Notes under the pieces: generated by a model | Told to the model about the DNA's origin: nothing | The model's input: the letters and a program-made list of their open reading frames with translations, nothing else | Database searches by the model: none | Assembly (NCBI GenBank): GCA_013306675.1 | Contig: JABLUY010000137.1 | Location: forward strand, 1-64,000 | Reading direction: 5' to 3' | Length of the DNA: 64,000 nt | Origin: Thraustochytrium sp. TN22 | Lineage: Eukaryota; Sar; Bigyra; Thraustochytrida; Thraustochytriidae | Translations under genes and position numbers: made by a program | Part shown: positions 28,039-37,265 of the stretch, piece by piece | Numbering within the stretch: the first letter of the stretch is position 1 | Layout of the letters: each line of letters begins with the position of its first letter

Positions 28039-28667
28039 CAGCCCCGCAAGGTTCAGGCGCCTCCGCGCAAGGCACAGCCGATGTCGGCGCGGGGACGCCG
28101 AAGCCGAAGCCGACCGCGAGCGCCGTGTCCAAGTCGATGCTGGTTTCTCGTTTGCGTGCGACCTGGCAGCAGCCGACCGCGATTGCGTGGCCGCGCGTGG
28201 CCACCGGCAAATCACGATGTGTGCACGAGTGTCGGTAGTAATCGGCCCTGCAGGCTGCAAAGCAAAGGACGCGCATACAGTAGCTCGTTGTCCGTCAACG
28301 CATGCGGGCCGTGACTTACCGCGCGCGTGCAGGCTGCAGCTGAGAAGGGTCGCAGCGACGTGACAACCACGCCATCATGACTCGAACTCTGACAGACTCA
28401 TGCGAAGTTGTAGCGCTTCTCTCTCAGGCTTGCGGTGTGGCCGCAGTGCCCGCGTCCGGGGACCCTCCCCTGGACTCTCGTCATCCCACGCAGGATGTCT
28501 ACTACTGACTCCCCCCCCATCGGCGGCCTGAGGGTGATGATACGGTCCGGCGCGAAGAGATGGCGTAACGCGAGTAAGTCAGGTGTAAGGCGAAAAAGGT
28601 TGCGTGCTACTTGGAGTCGGAGAGTTGAGACAGAACCAAGTAGAAGGTAAGTTGGCTGGCTGGCTTT

Positions 28668-28780
28668 AACTCGCGCTGCGTCGGCGGGAGTCTTGAATCC
28701 CCTTTAGCGCGCGCGCGCGCGCCAAGGTGCAAGCGAAGAAGTCCCGGCGAGCTCGTCCAGGTCGCAGACGTCCGGAGCAG
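28668..28780 (-). pseudogene. Internal hydrolase fragment between copies B and C
   Basis: About 110 bp match the middle of copies E/F rather than neighbours B or C: TCTTGAATCC, the GCGCGCGCGCCAAGGTGCAAG block and GAGCTCGTCCAGGTCGCAGA correspond to the region coding VCDLDKLAEAKGMRDFL and the following TFARAKGFK. Flanking parts of the gene are missing. It ends directly at flank repeat R1. A decayed remnant of an E/F-type copy. Confidence 0.7.
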
Positions 28781-28783
28781 TGA

Positions 28784-28860
28784 GCGCAGAGTGATGAACG
28801 AGCCAGCCGAACCGGCCCGAGCGAGCCGGCGTATGGCGCTGGGCAAAGCTCTGGCACACG
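28784..28860. repeat. Array flank repeat R1, copy 2
   Basis: Second copy of the GATGAACGA...CCGAACCGGCCCGAGCGAGCCGG repeat, 2.8 kb from copy 1 and 2.19 kb from copy 3. It is followed, as in copy 3, by GCTGGGCAAAGCTCTGGCAC and the TCTCAGGCTGAT flank before the hydrolase stop codon. Confidence 0.85.
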
Positions 28861-28947
28861 ACAACATTGATCGATCTCGATTATTCCGGACCTGGGTACC
28901 AGTTCTTGCTCTCTCAGGCTGATCGTGAGACTGACTGACGCATGCCA

Positions 28948-30165
28948 TTACAGCTTGGCGCGTGAACTAGGGCGGTCCTCCTTGAGCAACATCGTAAAGT
29001 AGGTCGCGAGGACCTGAGCGGACCAAGAGCGCAGCTCGCTAGTTGGGAAGTCCAGGCTGTGGCCTCCCGCGTTGGTGCGCAGGAGCACCAGTTGATCGCT
29101 GGCCTCGAACTCGTCGTCCTGGATGTTGTCGCCAGACGCAAGCGTGTCGTTGCGCGCCACGACAAAGAGCGTAGGCCGCTCGACGCTGTGCAGCCACTGC
29201 CCGCAGCTGGCGTCGCGCAGGTACGCGGACGTGCACGCGTATCCGAGCATGGGCGCGAATGTGCAGGAGATGAGCTCACGGAAGGTGCGCACCTTGGTGA
29301 TCTTGTCCAGGTCGTAGACCTCCGGTGCGGTCGCCAGCTGCGTGCGGTAGCGAAGGTACACATTTTGGAGCGCGCGGGTAAGGAGGCCATTCATGAGGCG
29401 ACCTTGGAGGCTTTTCTCGACCTGCAAAGCAGAGATGAGGAGGTCGGTGGACCCGCTCACGCACGAGGCGCCGTCCAGGAGGCAGGCGGCCCCGTCCTCG
29501 CCGATGAACTTGACCAGGTAGCAAGCGCCGATGGAGTAGCCAGCTGCGAAGAATCGGCGAGCCTTGGGCCGTGTCGCGTGGATATGTTGCACGACACGAC
29601 GGATGTCCTGTGTGAAGCCAAAGTCCTCAAAGAACGGCGTGACGAGCTCATTGCCGTTGCGGCCGCGCGGGTTCAGGCAGGCCACCAGGAAGCCCGCGTC
29701 CACAAGTGCGCGCGCCGCCCGTCGAATCGTGCTGCTCTTGCTGCTGGCCGCAAGCGGGGGCACGACCAGGACGACTGGCGCGTCCTCGCGGTCCTCGCCG
29801 AGCCAGTCGAGCGAGCAGGTGCCCGCGGGTACAGATTCCGGGCAGCACGTAGCACCTTCCGGGCGCTTCATTGCCGGCAGCTCGATAAGCTCGCGGCGGA
29901 AGCTCTTGCCGACGTCCTTCTCGCGCGACATCATGGCTGGTACGAGCGTTTGCACCAGGCCCGTGGGCGCCCACCACGGCTCGGTGTAGGAGGCTGCCAC
30001 GCCATTGCGCAGGCCCTCAGCAATGCGCTGCGACTGCTCGCTGGCAGGATTGCAAACAATCTTCGTGCCACTCCTGATGCGCTGCTGCGCCAGCCGGGCC
30101 GCGAGCAGCACCGAGGACGCCGCAGTCGCTGTAGCGGCGAAGGACGCCACGTTGATGTCCGTCAT
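28948..30165 (-). CDS. ABHD1/3/EMB8-like alpha/beta hydrolase, copy C
   Basis: 405 residues, same start (MTDINVASFAATATAASS) and domain order as copy B. Elbow GYSIGACYLVKFIGEDG, acid FVVARNDTLASG, and GGHSLDFP give an intact triad. The N-terminal two thirds follow copy B, whereas the C-terminal part (IQDDEFEASDQLVLL) follows copy A, so the gene is a mosaic. Its last 90 bp and 3' flank look identical to copy D (28946-29037 against 31139-31230). An in-frame ATG at 30423 would add 86 residues, but the added part is Arg/Ser-rich and absent from the other paralogues, so I prefer 30165. Confidence 0.87.
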   Translation of the reverse strand: MTDINVASFAATATAASSVLLAARLAQQRIRSGTKIVCNPASEQSQRIAEGLRNGVAASYTEPWWAPTGLVQTLVPAMMSREKDVGKSFRRELIELPAMKRPEGATCCPESVPAGTCSLDWLGEDREDAPVVLVVPPLAASSKSSTIRRAARALVDAGFLVACLNPRGRNGNELVTPFFEDFGFTQDIRRVVQHIHATRPKARRFFAAGYSIGACYLVKFIGEDGAACLLDGASCVSGSTDLLISALQVEKSLQGRLMNGLLTRALQNVYLRYRTQLATAPEVYDLDKITKVRTFRELISCTFAPMLGYACTSAYLRDASCGQWLHSVERPTLFVVARNDTLASGDNIQDDEFEASDQLVLLRTNAGGHSLDFPTSELRSWSAQVLATYFTMLLKEDRPSSRAKL

Positions 30166-30834
30166 CAGCACCGCAAGGCTCAGGCGCCTCCGCGCAAGGC
30201 ACAGCCGATGTCGTCGCGGGGACGCCGAAGCCGAAGCCGACCGCGAGCGCCGTGTCCGAGTCGATGCTGGTTTCTCTTTTGCTTGCGACCTGGCAGCAGC
30301 CGACCGCGATTGCGTGGCCGCGCGTGGCCACCGGCAGATGCCAGTGTGCACGAGTGTCTGGCGGTAGTCCGAGTCGGCCCTGAAAGGCAAAGGACGCGCG
30401 TACAGTAGTAGCTCGTTGTCCATCAATGCATGCGGGCCGTAACTTACCGCGCGCGTGCCGCTGAGAGCCAGATCAACTTGAAGTGTAGCGACGGTAACGA
30501 CGACAACCACGCCATCATGACCCGAACTCTGATGCGACGTTCAAGTTGTAGCGCTTGCGGTCACGGTGTGCCCGCGTCCGGGACCCCCCCAGGGACTCTC
30601 AGCTCAGGCTCGTCCCACGCAGGATGTCTACCGTGACTCCAGCGGCCTGAGGGTGATAATACGGCCCGGCTTAATGCGAGTTAGTCAGGTGTAGGGCAAA
30701 AAGAGTTGCGTGCACGCTGTCGCTGTCGCTGTGCTACTTGGAGGCGGAGAGTGTGGTCTGGGAGAGATGAGCCGAGATCTGACAGTGAGTCTTGCCGGAT
30801 GGAACCAATCAAGAGGTAGCTAGCTGGCTGGCTT

Positions 30835-30971
30835 CAACTCGCTTTTCGCGCGTAGGCGGCGTCAGTCTTGAACCCCCTTTAGCGCGAGCGCGCGCCAAGG
30901 TGCATGCGAGGAAGCCCCGCATGCCCTTGGCCTCGGCGAGCTTGTCCAGGTCGCAGACGTCCGCGGCAGTG
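30835..30971 (-). pseudogene. Internal hydrolase fragment between copies C and D
   Basis: Reverse-strand reading gives VCDLDKLAEAKGMRGFLACT and a following Ala/Arg/Lys stretch, clearly related to VCDLDKLAEAKGMRDFLGCT of copy F. Both ends of the gene are gone. It occupies the position equivalent to the fragment at 28668-28780 and ends at repeat R1, so the two were probably duplicated together with genes B to D. Confidence 0.75.
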
Positions 30972-30976
30972 AGTGA

Positions 30977-31053
30977 GCGCAGAGTGACGAACGAACCAGC
31001 CGAACCGGCCCGAGCGAGCCGGCGTATGGCGCTGGGCAAAGCTCTGGCACACG
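30977..31053. repeat. Array flank repeat R1, copy 3
   Basis: Third copy of the R1 repeat, beside the 3' end of hydrolase copy D. It is very similar to copy 2 over its full length and through the adjoining CACACGACAACATTGAT segment. Confidence 0.85.
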
Positions 31054-31140
31054 ACAACATTGATTGATCTCGATTATTCCGTACCCGGGTACCGGTTCTT
31101 GCTCTCTCAGGCTGATCGTCAGACTGACTGACGCTCGACA

Positions 31141-32340
31141 TTACAGCTTGGCGCGTGAACTAGGGCGGTCCTCCTTGAGCAACATCGTAAAGTAGGTCGC
31201 GAGGACCTGAGCGGACCAAGAGCGCAGCTCGCCAGTTGGAAAGTCCAGACTGTGGCCTCCAGCATTGGCGCGCAGGAGCACCAGGTGTTCGCTGGTGTCG
31301 AAATCATCGTCCTGGATGTTGGCGCCAGACGCGAGCGTGTCGTTGCGCGCCACGACAAAGAGCGTAGGCCGCTCGATGCGGTGCAGCCACTGCCCGCAGC
31401 TCGCGTCGCGCAGGTACGCGGACGTGGACGCATATCCGTGCGTGGGCGCGAATGTGCAGGAGATGAGCTCACGGAAGGTGCGCACCTTGGTGATCTTGTC
31501 CAGGTCGTAGACCTCCGGTGCGGTCGCCAGCTGGGTGCGGTAGCGAAGGTACACGTTTCGGAGCGCGCGGGTAAGGAGGCCATCCATGAGACGGTCTTGG
31601 AAGCTTGTCTCGATCTGCAAACCGGAGATGAGGAGGTCGGGGGACACGCTCACGCACGAGGCGCCATCCAGGAGGCAGGCGGCCCCGTCCTCGCCCATGA
31701 ACTTGGCAAGGTAGCAAGCGCCGATGGAGTAGCCAGCTGCGAAGAAGCGGCGAGCCTTGGGCCGTGCCGCGTGGATGTGTTGCACGACACGACGGATGTC
31801 CTGCGTGAAGCCAAAGTCCTCAAAGAACGGCGCGACGAGCTCGTTGCCGTTGCGGCCGCGCGGGTTCAGGCAAGCCACCAGAAAGCCTGCGTCGGCAAGC
31901 TCGCGCGCCGCCCGCCGCATTGTGCCGCTTTTGCTGCTGGCCGCGATCGAGGGCACGACCAGGACGACTGGCGCGTCCTCGCGGTCTTCGCCGAGCCAGT
32001 CGAGCGAGCAGGTGCCCGCGGGCACGAGCTCGGGGCAGCACGTGGCGCCTTTGGGGCGCTCCATTGCAGGGAGCTCGATGGTCTCGCGGCGGAAGCTCCC
32101 GCCGATGTCGTCCTCGCGCGGCATCTTGGACGGCAGGAGCGTTTGGACCAAGCCCGTGAGCGCCCACCACGGCTCGGTGTACGAAGCTGCCACGCCGTTG
32201 CCCAGGCCCTCGGCGATGCGCTGCGACTGTTCGCTGGCAGGATTGCAAACAATCTTCGTGCCACTCCTGATGCGCTGCTGCGCCAGCCGGGCCGCGAGCA
32301 GGGCCGCCGCGGTGGTGCACGCGGCCACAGCGTAGCTCAT
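31141..32340 (-). CDS. ABHD1/3/EMB8-like alpha/beta hydrolase, copy D (mosaic)
   Basis: 399 residues with anchor AACTTAAALLAARL, elbow GYSIGACYLAKFMGEDG, acid FVVARNDTLASG and GGHSLDFP; triad intact. The DNA is a patchwork. The upstream region and first codons resemble copy A (32335-32500 against 25730-25893). Codons around RLAQQRIRSGTKIVCNPASE (32190-32302) match B and C. The central block (31729-32010) looks identical to copy A. The 3' end matches copy C, with an FDTSEHLVLL stretch as in copy B. This fits repeated gene conversion between neighbours. The start is the ATG at the complement of 32338-32340; the longer ORF begins at a TTG. Confidence 0.87.
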   Translation of the reverse strand: MSYAVAACTTAAALLAARLAQQRIRSGTKIVCNPASEQSQRIAEGLGNGVAASYTEPWWALTGLVQTLLPSKMPREDDIGGSFRRETIELPAMERPKGATCCPELVPAGTCSLDWLGEDREDAPVVLVVPSIAASSKSGTMRRAARELADAGFLVACLNPRGRNGNELVAPFFEDFGFTQDIRRVVQHIHAARPKARRFFAAGYSIGACYLAKFMGEDGAACLLDGASCVSVSPDLLISGLQIETSFQDRLMDGLLTRALRNVYLRYRTQLATAPEVYDLDKITKVRTFRELISCTFAPTHGYASTSAYLRDASCGQWLHRIERPTLFVVARNDTLASGANIQDDDFDTSEHLVLLRANAGGHSLDFPTGELRSWSAQVLATYFTMLLKEDRPSSRAKL

Positions 32341-32519
32341 TGCCACCTTCGCACCAACGCCGACGCAACGAAGGGGGAGGCCTTGTGCGACACCTCGCGC
32401 GAGCCGCAGGGGCCGCGGCAGCGACCGCCGTAGCGCGCGAGTGCTCAAGCTCAAGCTCGAGCGAGCGTGCGTGCGCTGCGCTTGTGTCAGGGTCTGCCGC
32501 GCTAAAGCCTCAGGGCTGG

Positions 32520-32780
32520 GTGCAGGCAGTCACTCACACGTTCTTGCCGGGACACGCAGTCGTGAGGCAGTGGTCGCTGCCGCCGCCAGCGCGTGCAGCG
32601 CAGTCTTGAAGTCCGTGCCGAGGCGAGAAGGGGGGACGCGCGGGTGAGCGCAGGCTGGCCGCGCTGCCGCGGCGACGCTGGATCGGTAGTGGGATTGCCT
32701 GCAGCGATGCGTGGCCGCCAACCCGGGAGACTTTCTCGCGATCACCCACTCCCTGAGTCACATCAGACGCGCCAAGTAGG
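32520..32780. repeat. Duplicated upstream region of copies D/E/F (copy 1)
   Basis: Sequence with GCGCAGGCTGGCCGCGCTGC, GCGACGCTGGATCGGTAG and CACTCCCTGAGTCACAT recurs upstream of copy E (34780-35022) and, shorter, copy F (37060-37265). These lie 5' of the hydrolase genes, so promoters were duplicated with the genes. Confidence 0.75.
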
Positions 32781-33071
32781 CCTACCAACGAGCGCGTTCA
32801 CACACTCACTGAGTCACTAGGCCTAGGCCTAGAAGTAGTCTTAGCAAGAGGGGCGGTTGCGAACTTGAAACGCTTTCAACGCTGGGCGGCAGCCCGGCGG
32901 ACAACTCACTGTCAGGGCGCAGGCATGTTTCTTGGCTTACGGTAATTTTCAATGGCCGCCAGAGCCTTGGCCGTGGCCTGGAGTGGAAATGTAGGCACTA
33001 GGCCTAAGCCTTTGCCGCTGTGGTATCGATCATTGGCGGTGTCTTCATTTATGCGCGATCACGCGCTATCC

Positions 33072-33434
33072 AATCTTGGCGCGAGGACCCTGGCGACCCT
33101 CCTTGAACAGAGTTGCAAGGTAGGGTAGGCCGACCAGGAGCGCATGCCATGGGTCGGAAATTTCATACAATGGCCGCCTGTGGCCGTGTGCAAAAGCATG
33201 AGATGGTCGCTTGTCTCGAACCCATCAGCGAAAGCAACCGCGTCGTTGCGCGCCACAACGTACAGAGCCGGACGTTGGATGCGATTCTGTCAACGACCAC
33301 AACTTGCCTCGCGCGCGTACGAGGAGGTTTCCTTGCAAGCGACGACGGGCGCAAACGTGCACGCGTAAATCTCGTCGGCAAGTCGCGCGCTGTAGATCTT
33401 GTCCTGATCGTAGACCTCCGGAGTAGTTGCCAGA
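33072..33434 (-). pseudogene. C-terminal hydrolase fragment between copies D and E
   Basis: About 360 bp matching the last 120-130 codons of the E/F type. Minus-strand reading shows ETSDHLMLLHTATGGH, equivalent to EASEHLLLLRTATGGH of copy E, then a segment equivalent to the FITAYND region read in shifted frames. Upstream coding sequence, including the catalytic serine region, is absent. The terminal part has no stop at the ancestral place. A dead duplicate whose partner is at 35342-35703. Confidence 0.8.
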
Positions 33435-33504
33435 ACGTCACCGTGGCGTGTGCACCATGTCTCATTTCAGTGAATGCGTGCAGCGTGAGGCTGGCAGAGT
33501 TTTT

Positions 33505-34716
33505 CTAAAGCTTGGCCTGCGGGACAGGGCGCTCCTCCTTGAGCAGCGCCCCAAAATAGTTCTTCAGAACCTGGGCGGACCAGGAGTGCTTGCTGCTGGT
33601 TGGGTAGTCCAGGCTGTGACCGCCAGTCGCTGTGCGGAGGAGCAAGAGGTGCTCGCTGGCCTCAAAGTCCTCCGCGAAGAAGTAGTTCCCCGGCGCAATG
33701 AGGTCGTTGTAGGCCGTAATGAAGAGCGCAGGGCGCTCGATTTCGTGCAGGAAGCTGCCGCAACTCGCTTCGCGCGCGTAGGCGGCGGCAGTCTTGAAGC
33801 CATTAGCGCGCGCGAAGGTACAAGCGAGGAAGTCCCGCATGCCCCTGGCCTCGGCGAGCTTGTCCAGGTCGCAGACCTCCGGGGCAGGGGCGAAGACCTC
33901 GCGCTTCCGCAGGTACATGGAACTGAGCCCCTTGGCAAGGACGGAGTTGAGGATGCGGCCCTGCACCGTGTTCTCCAGCGTCATGGCGCAGCTGACCAGG
34001 TCGAGCGAGCCGCTCACGATCGCCGCGCCATCGAGGCGGCAGGCCTTGCCCTCCTCGCCAAGGAACCTGGTCAAGTAGCAGCCACCGAGCGAGTAGCCAA
34101 CGGCGAAGAAGCGCTCAGCTGCCGGACGCATGGCACCGATGTGCTCCACGACGCGTCGCAGGTCTTCGGTGTAGCCGTAGCCGAAGAAGAAGGGCGAGAT
34201 GAGCTTGTTGCCGTTGTGACCGCGTGGGTTGTAGCACGCCACGAGGAAGCCGTCCGCGACGAGCTCACGCGCCAGGCGCCGCACGGTGCCGGTCTTGCTG
34301 CTCCCCAGCAAGGGCGGGAGCACCAGCACGACGGGTGCGTCCTCCCTGTCCTCGCCGACCCAGTCGAGTGAGACGATACCAGTCGGCACCACATCCGGGC
34401 AGCAGGTGGCGCGCTCGGGGCGCTGCAACTCGGGCAGCTCAATCACCTCGCGCCGAAAGCCTTTCGCCACGTCCGCCTCCTTCGGCATGACCAGGGCCGG
34501 CAGCATGGTCTGCAGCAGGCTCGAGGGCGCCCACCACGGCTCCGAGTACGAGGCGGCGACGGCGCCCAGGCCCATGGCCAGGCGCTGCGACTTCTCGCTG
34601 GACGTCTTGTAGACGATTTCCGTGCCGCTCATGATGCGCTGCTGCGCCAGCCTGGTCGCAAGCAGCACCAAGGAGGCCGCTGCCGCGTGGCCGGCGTAGA
34701 ACGTGAGCCCGTCCAT
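33505..34716 (-). CDS. ABHD1/3/EMB8-like alpha/beta hydrolase, copy E
   Basis: 403 residues. N-terminal anchor (YAGHAAAASLVLLATRLAQQ), then EPWWAPSSLLQT and GEDREDAPVVLVLPPLLGSSK with the oxyanion strand. The nucleophile elbow is GYSLGGCYLTRFLGEEG with Ser209, close to the EMB8/YheT pattern. Asp338 in FITAYNDLIAPG and His367 in ATGGHSLDYP complete the triad. It is closest to copy F (most differences conservative), forming a second subfamily distinct from A-D. Starts at an ATG (complement of 34714-34716) and stops at TAG. Its upstream region is duplicated at copies D and F. Confidence 0.88.
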   Translation of the reverse strand: MDGLTFYAGHAAAASLVLLATRLAQQRIMSGTEIVYKTSSEKSQRLAMGLGAVAASYSEPWWAPSSLLQTMLPALVMPKEADVAKGFRREVIELPELQRPERATCCPDVVPTGIVSLDWVGEDREDAPVVLVLPPLLGSSKTGTVRRLARELVADGFLVACYNPRGHNGNKLISPFFFGYGYTEDLRRVVEHIGAMRPAAERFFAVGYSLGGCYLTRFLGEEGKACRLDGAAIVSGSLDLVSCAMTLENTVQGRILNSVLAKGLSSMYLRKREVFAPAPEVCDLDKLAEARGMRDFLACTFARANGFKTAAAYAREASCGSFLHEIERPALFITAYNDLIAPGNYFFAEDFEASEHLLLLRTATGGHSLDYPTSSKHSWSAQVLKNYFGALLKEERPVPQAKL

Positions 34717-34779
34717 CGGCCCCGCCCTTGCAGGCGAGTGACAGGTCTTACCGGGACACGCGCGCGGGGTACGCAGTCG

Positions 34780-35022
34780 ACTGTCGTGAGTCAGTTCGCC
34801 GCCGCCGCCGCCAGCGCGCCACGGTGCCGCCGTGCAGCGCAGCGCGAAGTCTTGAAGTCCTTGGCGAGGCGAGAGGGGGGACGCGCGGGCGAGCGCAGGC
34901 CGGCCACGCTGCCGCGGCGACGCTGGATGGGTAACGGGATTACCTGCGGCGATGCGTGGCCGCCGGCCCAGGAGACTCTCTCGGGCTGCTCACTCCCTGA
35001 GTCACATTAGACGCACCAAGTA
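34780..35022. repeat. Duplicated upstream region of copies D/E/F (copy 2)
   Basis: Counterpart of 32520-32780: GCGCAGGCCGGCCACGCTGC, GCGACGCTGGATGGGTAACG and CACTCCCTGAGTCACATTAG. It lies 5' of hydrolase copy E. The similarity continues into the next spacer (TTGAAACGCTTTCCAACGCT; GAGCCTTGGCCGTGGCCTGG), matching 32856-32999. Confidence 0.75.
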
Positions 35023-35341
35023 GGCCAATGATCATGATAATAGTGAACGCGTTCGCAGTGGCACTCACTCACTCAGTCACTAAAATCAGTCTTAAAAAGC
35101 TTTTGTTTCACTTTGCAAGAGAGGCGGTTGCGAGCTTGAAACGCTTTCCAACGCTGGGCGGCGGCCCGCCTGGCCGGCGGACTCGGACAGCTCACAGTCA
35201 GGGCGCAGGCATATTTCTAGGCTTGCGGTGATTTCCAGTGGCCGCCGGAGCCTTGGCCGTGGCCTGGAGTAGGCACTAACGTGACGCCGCGATTTCACTC
35301 AGGCTGGCGGTGTCTCCATTCATGCGCGATCACGCGCTATC

Positions 35342-35703
35342 CATGCTTGGCGCGAGGACCCTGGCGACCCTCCTTGAGCAGAGTTGCAAGGTTGAAGGTA
35401 GTCCTGAGGACCATGGCCGACCAGGATGGGTCGGAAAGTCCATAGAATGGTCGCCAGTGGCCGTGCGCAGAAGCATGAGATGGTCGCTTGTCTTGAAGTC
35501 ATCGGCGGGTGCAACAGCGTCGTTGCGCGCCACAACGTTGGATGCGATGCTGTCAACGACCGCAACTTGCCTCGCGCGCGCACGAGGAGGTGTCCTTGCA
35601 AGCAATCACGAGGGTGGGCGCAAAGGTGCACGCGTGGATCTCGTCGGCAAGTCGCGCGCTGTGGATCTTGTTCAGATTATGGACCTCCGGGGCAGTAGCT
35701 AGC
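35342..35703 (-). pseudogene. C-terminal hydrolase fragment between copies E and F
   Basis: About 360 bp, sister of the fragment at 33072-33434. Minus-strand reading shows KTSDHLMLLRTATGDHSMDF, matching ASEHLLLLRTATGGHSLDY of the live copies. The glycine before the catalytic His is changed, and the acid region is out of frame with the histidine part. Only the C-terminal third is left. Both fragments share CATGCGCGATCACGCGCTAT just beyond their 3' ends, so they descend from one duplication. Confidence 0.8.
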
Positions 35704-35785
35704 TAGAACGTCACCGTGGCGTGTACACCTTGTCTCATTTCAGTGAATGCGTGCAGCGTGTGGCTGGCAGTGTTTTTTCTAAAAA

Positions 35786-36997
35786 TTAAAGCTTGGCCTG
35801 CGGGACAGGGCGCTCCTCCTTGAGCAGCGTCGCAAGGTAGTTCTTCAGAACCTGGGCGGACCAGGAGTGCTTGCTGCTGGTTGGGTAGTCCAGGCTGTGC
35901 CCGCCAGTCGCTGTGCGGAGGAGCAAGAGGTGCTCGCTGGCCTCAAAGTCCTCCGCGAAGAAGTAGTTTCCCGGCGCGATGAGATCGTTGTAGGCCGTAA
36001 TGAAGAGCGCAGGACGCTCGATGTCGTGCAGGAAGCTGCCGCAACTCGCTTCGCGCGCGTAGGCGGCGGCAGTCTTGAAGCCTTTAGCGCGCGCGAAGGT
36101 ACAACCGAGGAAGTCCCGCATGCCCTTGGCCTCGGCGAGCTTGTCCAGGTCGCAGACGTCGGGGGCAAGGGCGAAGACCTCGCGCTTCCGCAGGTACATG
36201 GCGCTGAGCCCCTTGGCAAGGACGGGATCGATGATGCGGCCCTGTACCGTGTTCTCCAGCGACATGGCGCAGCTGACCAAGTCGAGCGAGCAGCTCACGA
36301 TCGCCGCGCCATCGAGGCGGCAGGCCTTGCCCTCTTCGCCAAGGAACCTGGTCAAGTTGCAGCCACCGAGCGAGTAGCCAACGGCGAAGAAGCGCTCAGC
36401 TGCCGGGCGCATGGCACCGATGTGCTCCACGACGCGCCGCAGGTCTTCGGTGTAGCCGTAGCCGAAGAAGAAGGGTGAGATGAGCTCGTTGCCGTTGCGA
36501 CCGCGCGGGTTGTAGCACGCCACGAGGAAGCCGTCCGCGACGAGCTCACGCGCCAGGCGCCGCACGGTGCCGCTCTTGCTGCTTCCCAGCATGGACGGCA
36601 GCACCAGCACGACGGGCGCGTCCTCCCTATCCTCGCCGACCCAGTCGAGCGAAACGATACCGGCCGGCACCACCTCCGGGCAGCAGGTGGCGCCCTCGGG
36701 GCGCTGCAACTCGGGCAGCTCGATCACCTCGCGCCGAAAGCCTTTCGCCACGTCCGCCTCCTTCGGCATGACCAGGTCCGGCAGCATGGTCTGCAGCAGG
36801 CTCGTGGGCGCCCACCACGGCTCCGAGTACGAGGCGGCGACGGCGCCCAGGCCCAAGGCCAGGCGCTGCGACTGCTCGCTGGACGTCTTGTAGACGGTCT
36901 CCGTGCCGCTCATGATGCGCTGCTGCGCCAGCCTGGCCGCGAGCAGCACCAAGGAGGCCGCTGCCGCGTGGCCGGCGTAGGACGTGAGCCCATCCAT
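35786..36997 (-). CDS. ABHD1/3/EMB8-like alpha/beta hydrolase, copy F
   Basis: 403 residues, near-twin of copy E. It has the same anchor (YAGHAAAASLVLLAARLAQQ), VVLVLPSMLGSSK, CYNPRGRNGNEL, elbow GYSLGGCNLTRFLGEEG, acid FITAYNDLIAPG and histidine ATGGHSLDYP; the triad is complete. Differences from E cluster in the cap region (IIDPVLAKGLSAMYL, FALAPDVCDLDKL). The E and F units (fragment, gene, upstream region) repeat at about 2.27 kb, which indicates duplication of the whole unit. Confidence 0.88.
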   Translation of the reverse strand: MDGLTSYAGHAAAASLVLLAARLAQQRIMSGTETVYKTSSEQSQRLALGLGAVAASYSEPWWAPTSLLQTMLPDLVMPKEADVAKGFRREVIELPELQRPEGATCCPEVVPAGIVSLDWVGEDREDAPVVLVLPSMLGSSKSGTVRRLARELVADGFLVACYNPRGRNGNELISPFFFGYGYTEDLRRVVEHIGAMRPAAERFFAVGYSLGGCNLTRFLGEEGKACRLDGAAIVSCSLDLVSCAMSLENTVQGRIIDPVLAKGLSAMYLRKREVFALAPDVCDLDKLAEAKGMRDFLGCTFARAKGFKTAAAYAREASCGSFLHDIERPALFITAYNDLIAPGNYFFAEDFEASEHLLLLRTATGGHSLDYPTSSKHSWSAQVLKNYLATLLKEERPVPQAKL

Positions 36998-37059
36998 CAG
37001 CTCTTCAAGTTCAACTTGCAGTTCGGGTCACGGTCGCCGTGACGCGCGCGGGGTGCGCA

Positions 37060-37265
37060 GTCGCGAGTCAGTGGCCGCCGCGCCGCCAGCGCGTGCAGCG
37101 CAGTGCCGGCCGCCGTGCAGCGCAGCGCAGCGCGCCGTCTTGAGGTCCGTGGCGATGCGAGGGGGGGGGGGCGCGCGGGCGAGCGCAGGCCGGCCACGCG
37201 GCCGCGGCGACGCTATATGAGAAATGCGATTGCCTACACCGATGCGTGGCTACCTCAAGGCGCTC
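37060..37265. repeat. Duplicated upstream region of copies D/E/F (copy 3)
   Basis: Third and most diverged counterpart of the shared upstream region (GCGCAGGCCGGCCACGCGGC, GCGACGCTATATGAG, GATGCGTGGCTACC). It lies 5' of hydrolase copy F. A run of nine G residues sits inside it (37161-37170). Confidence 0.65.

Noticed and set aside
28039-28260. N-terminal extensions of hydrolase copies B (to 28260) and C (to 30423/30510)
   Set aside because: Begin at TTG/GTG or at an ATG found only in copy C. The sequence is Arg/Ser-rich and missing from the other paralogues; shared between B and C only because the DNA was recently duplicated.
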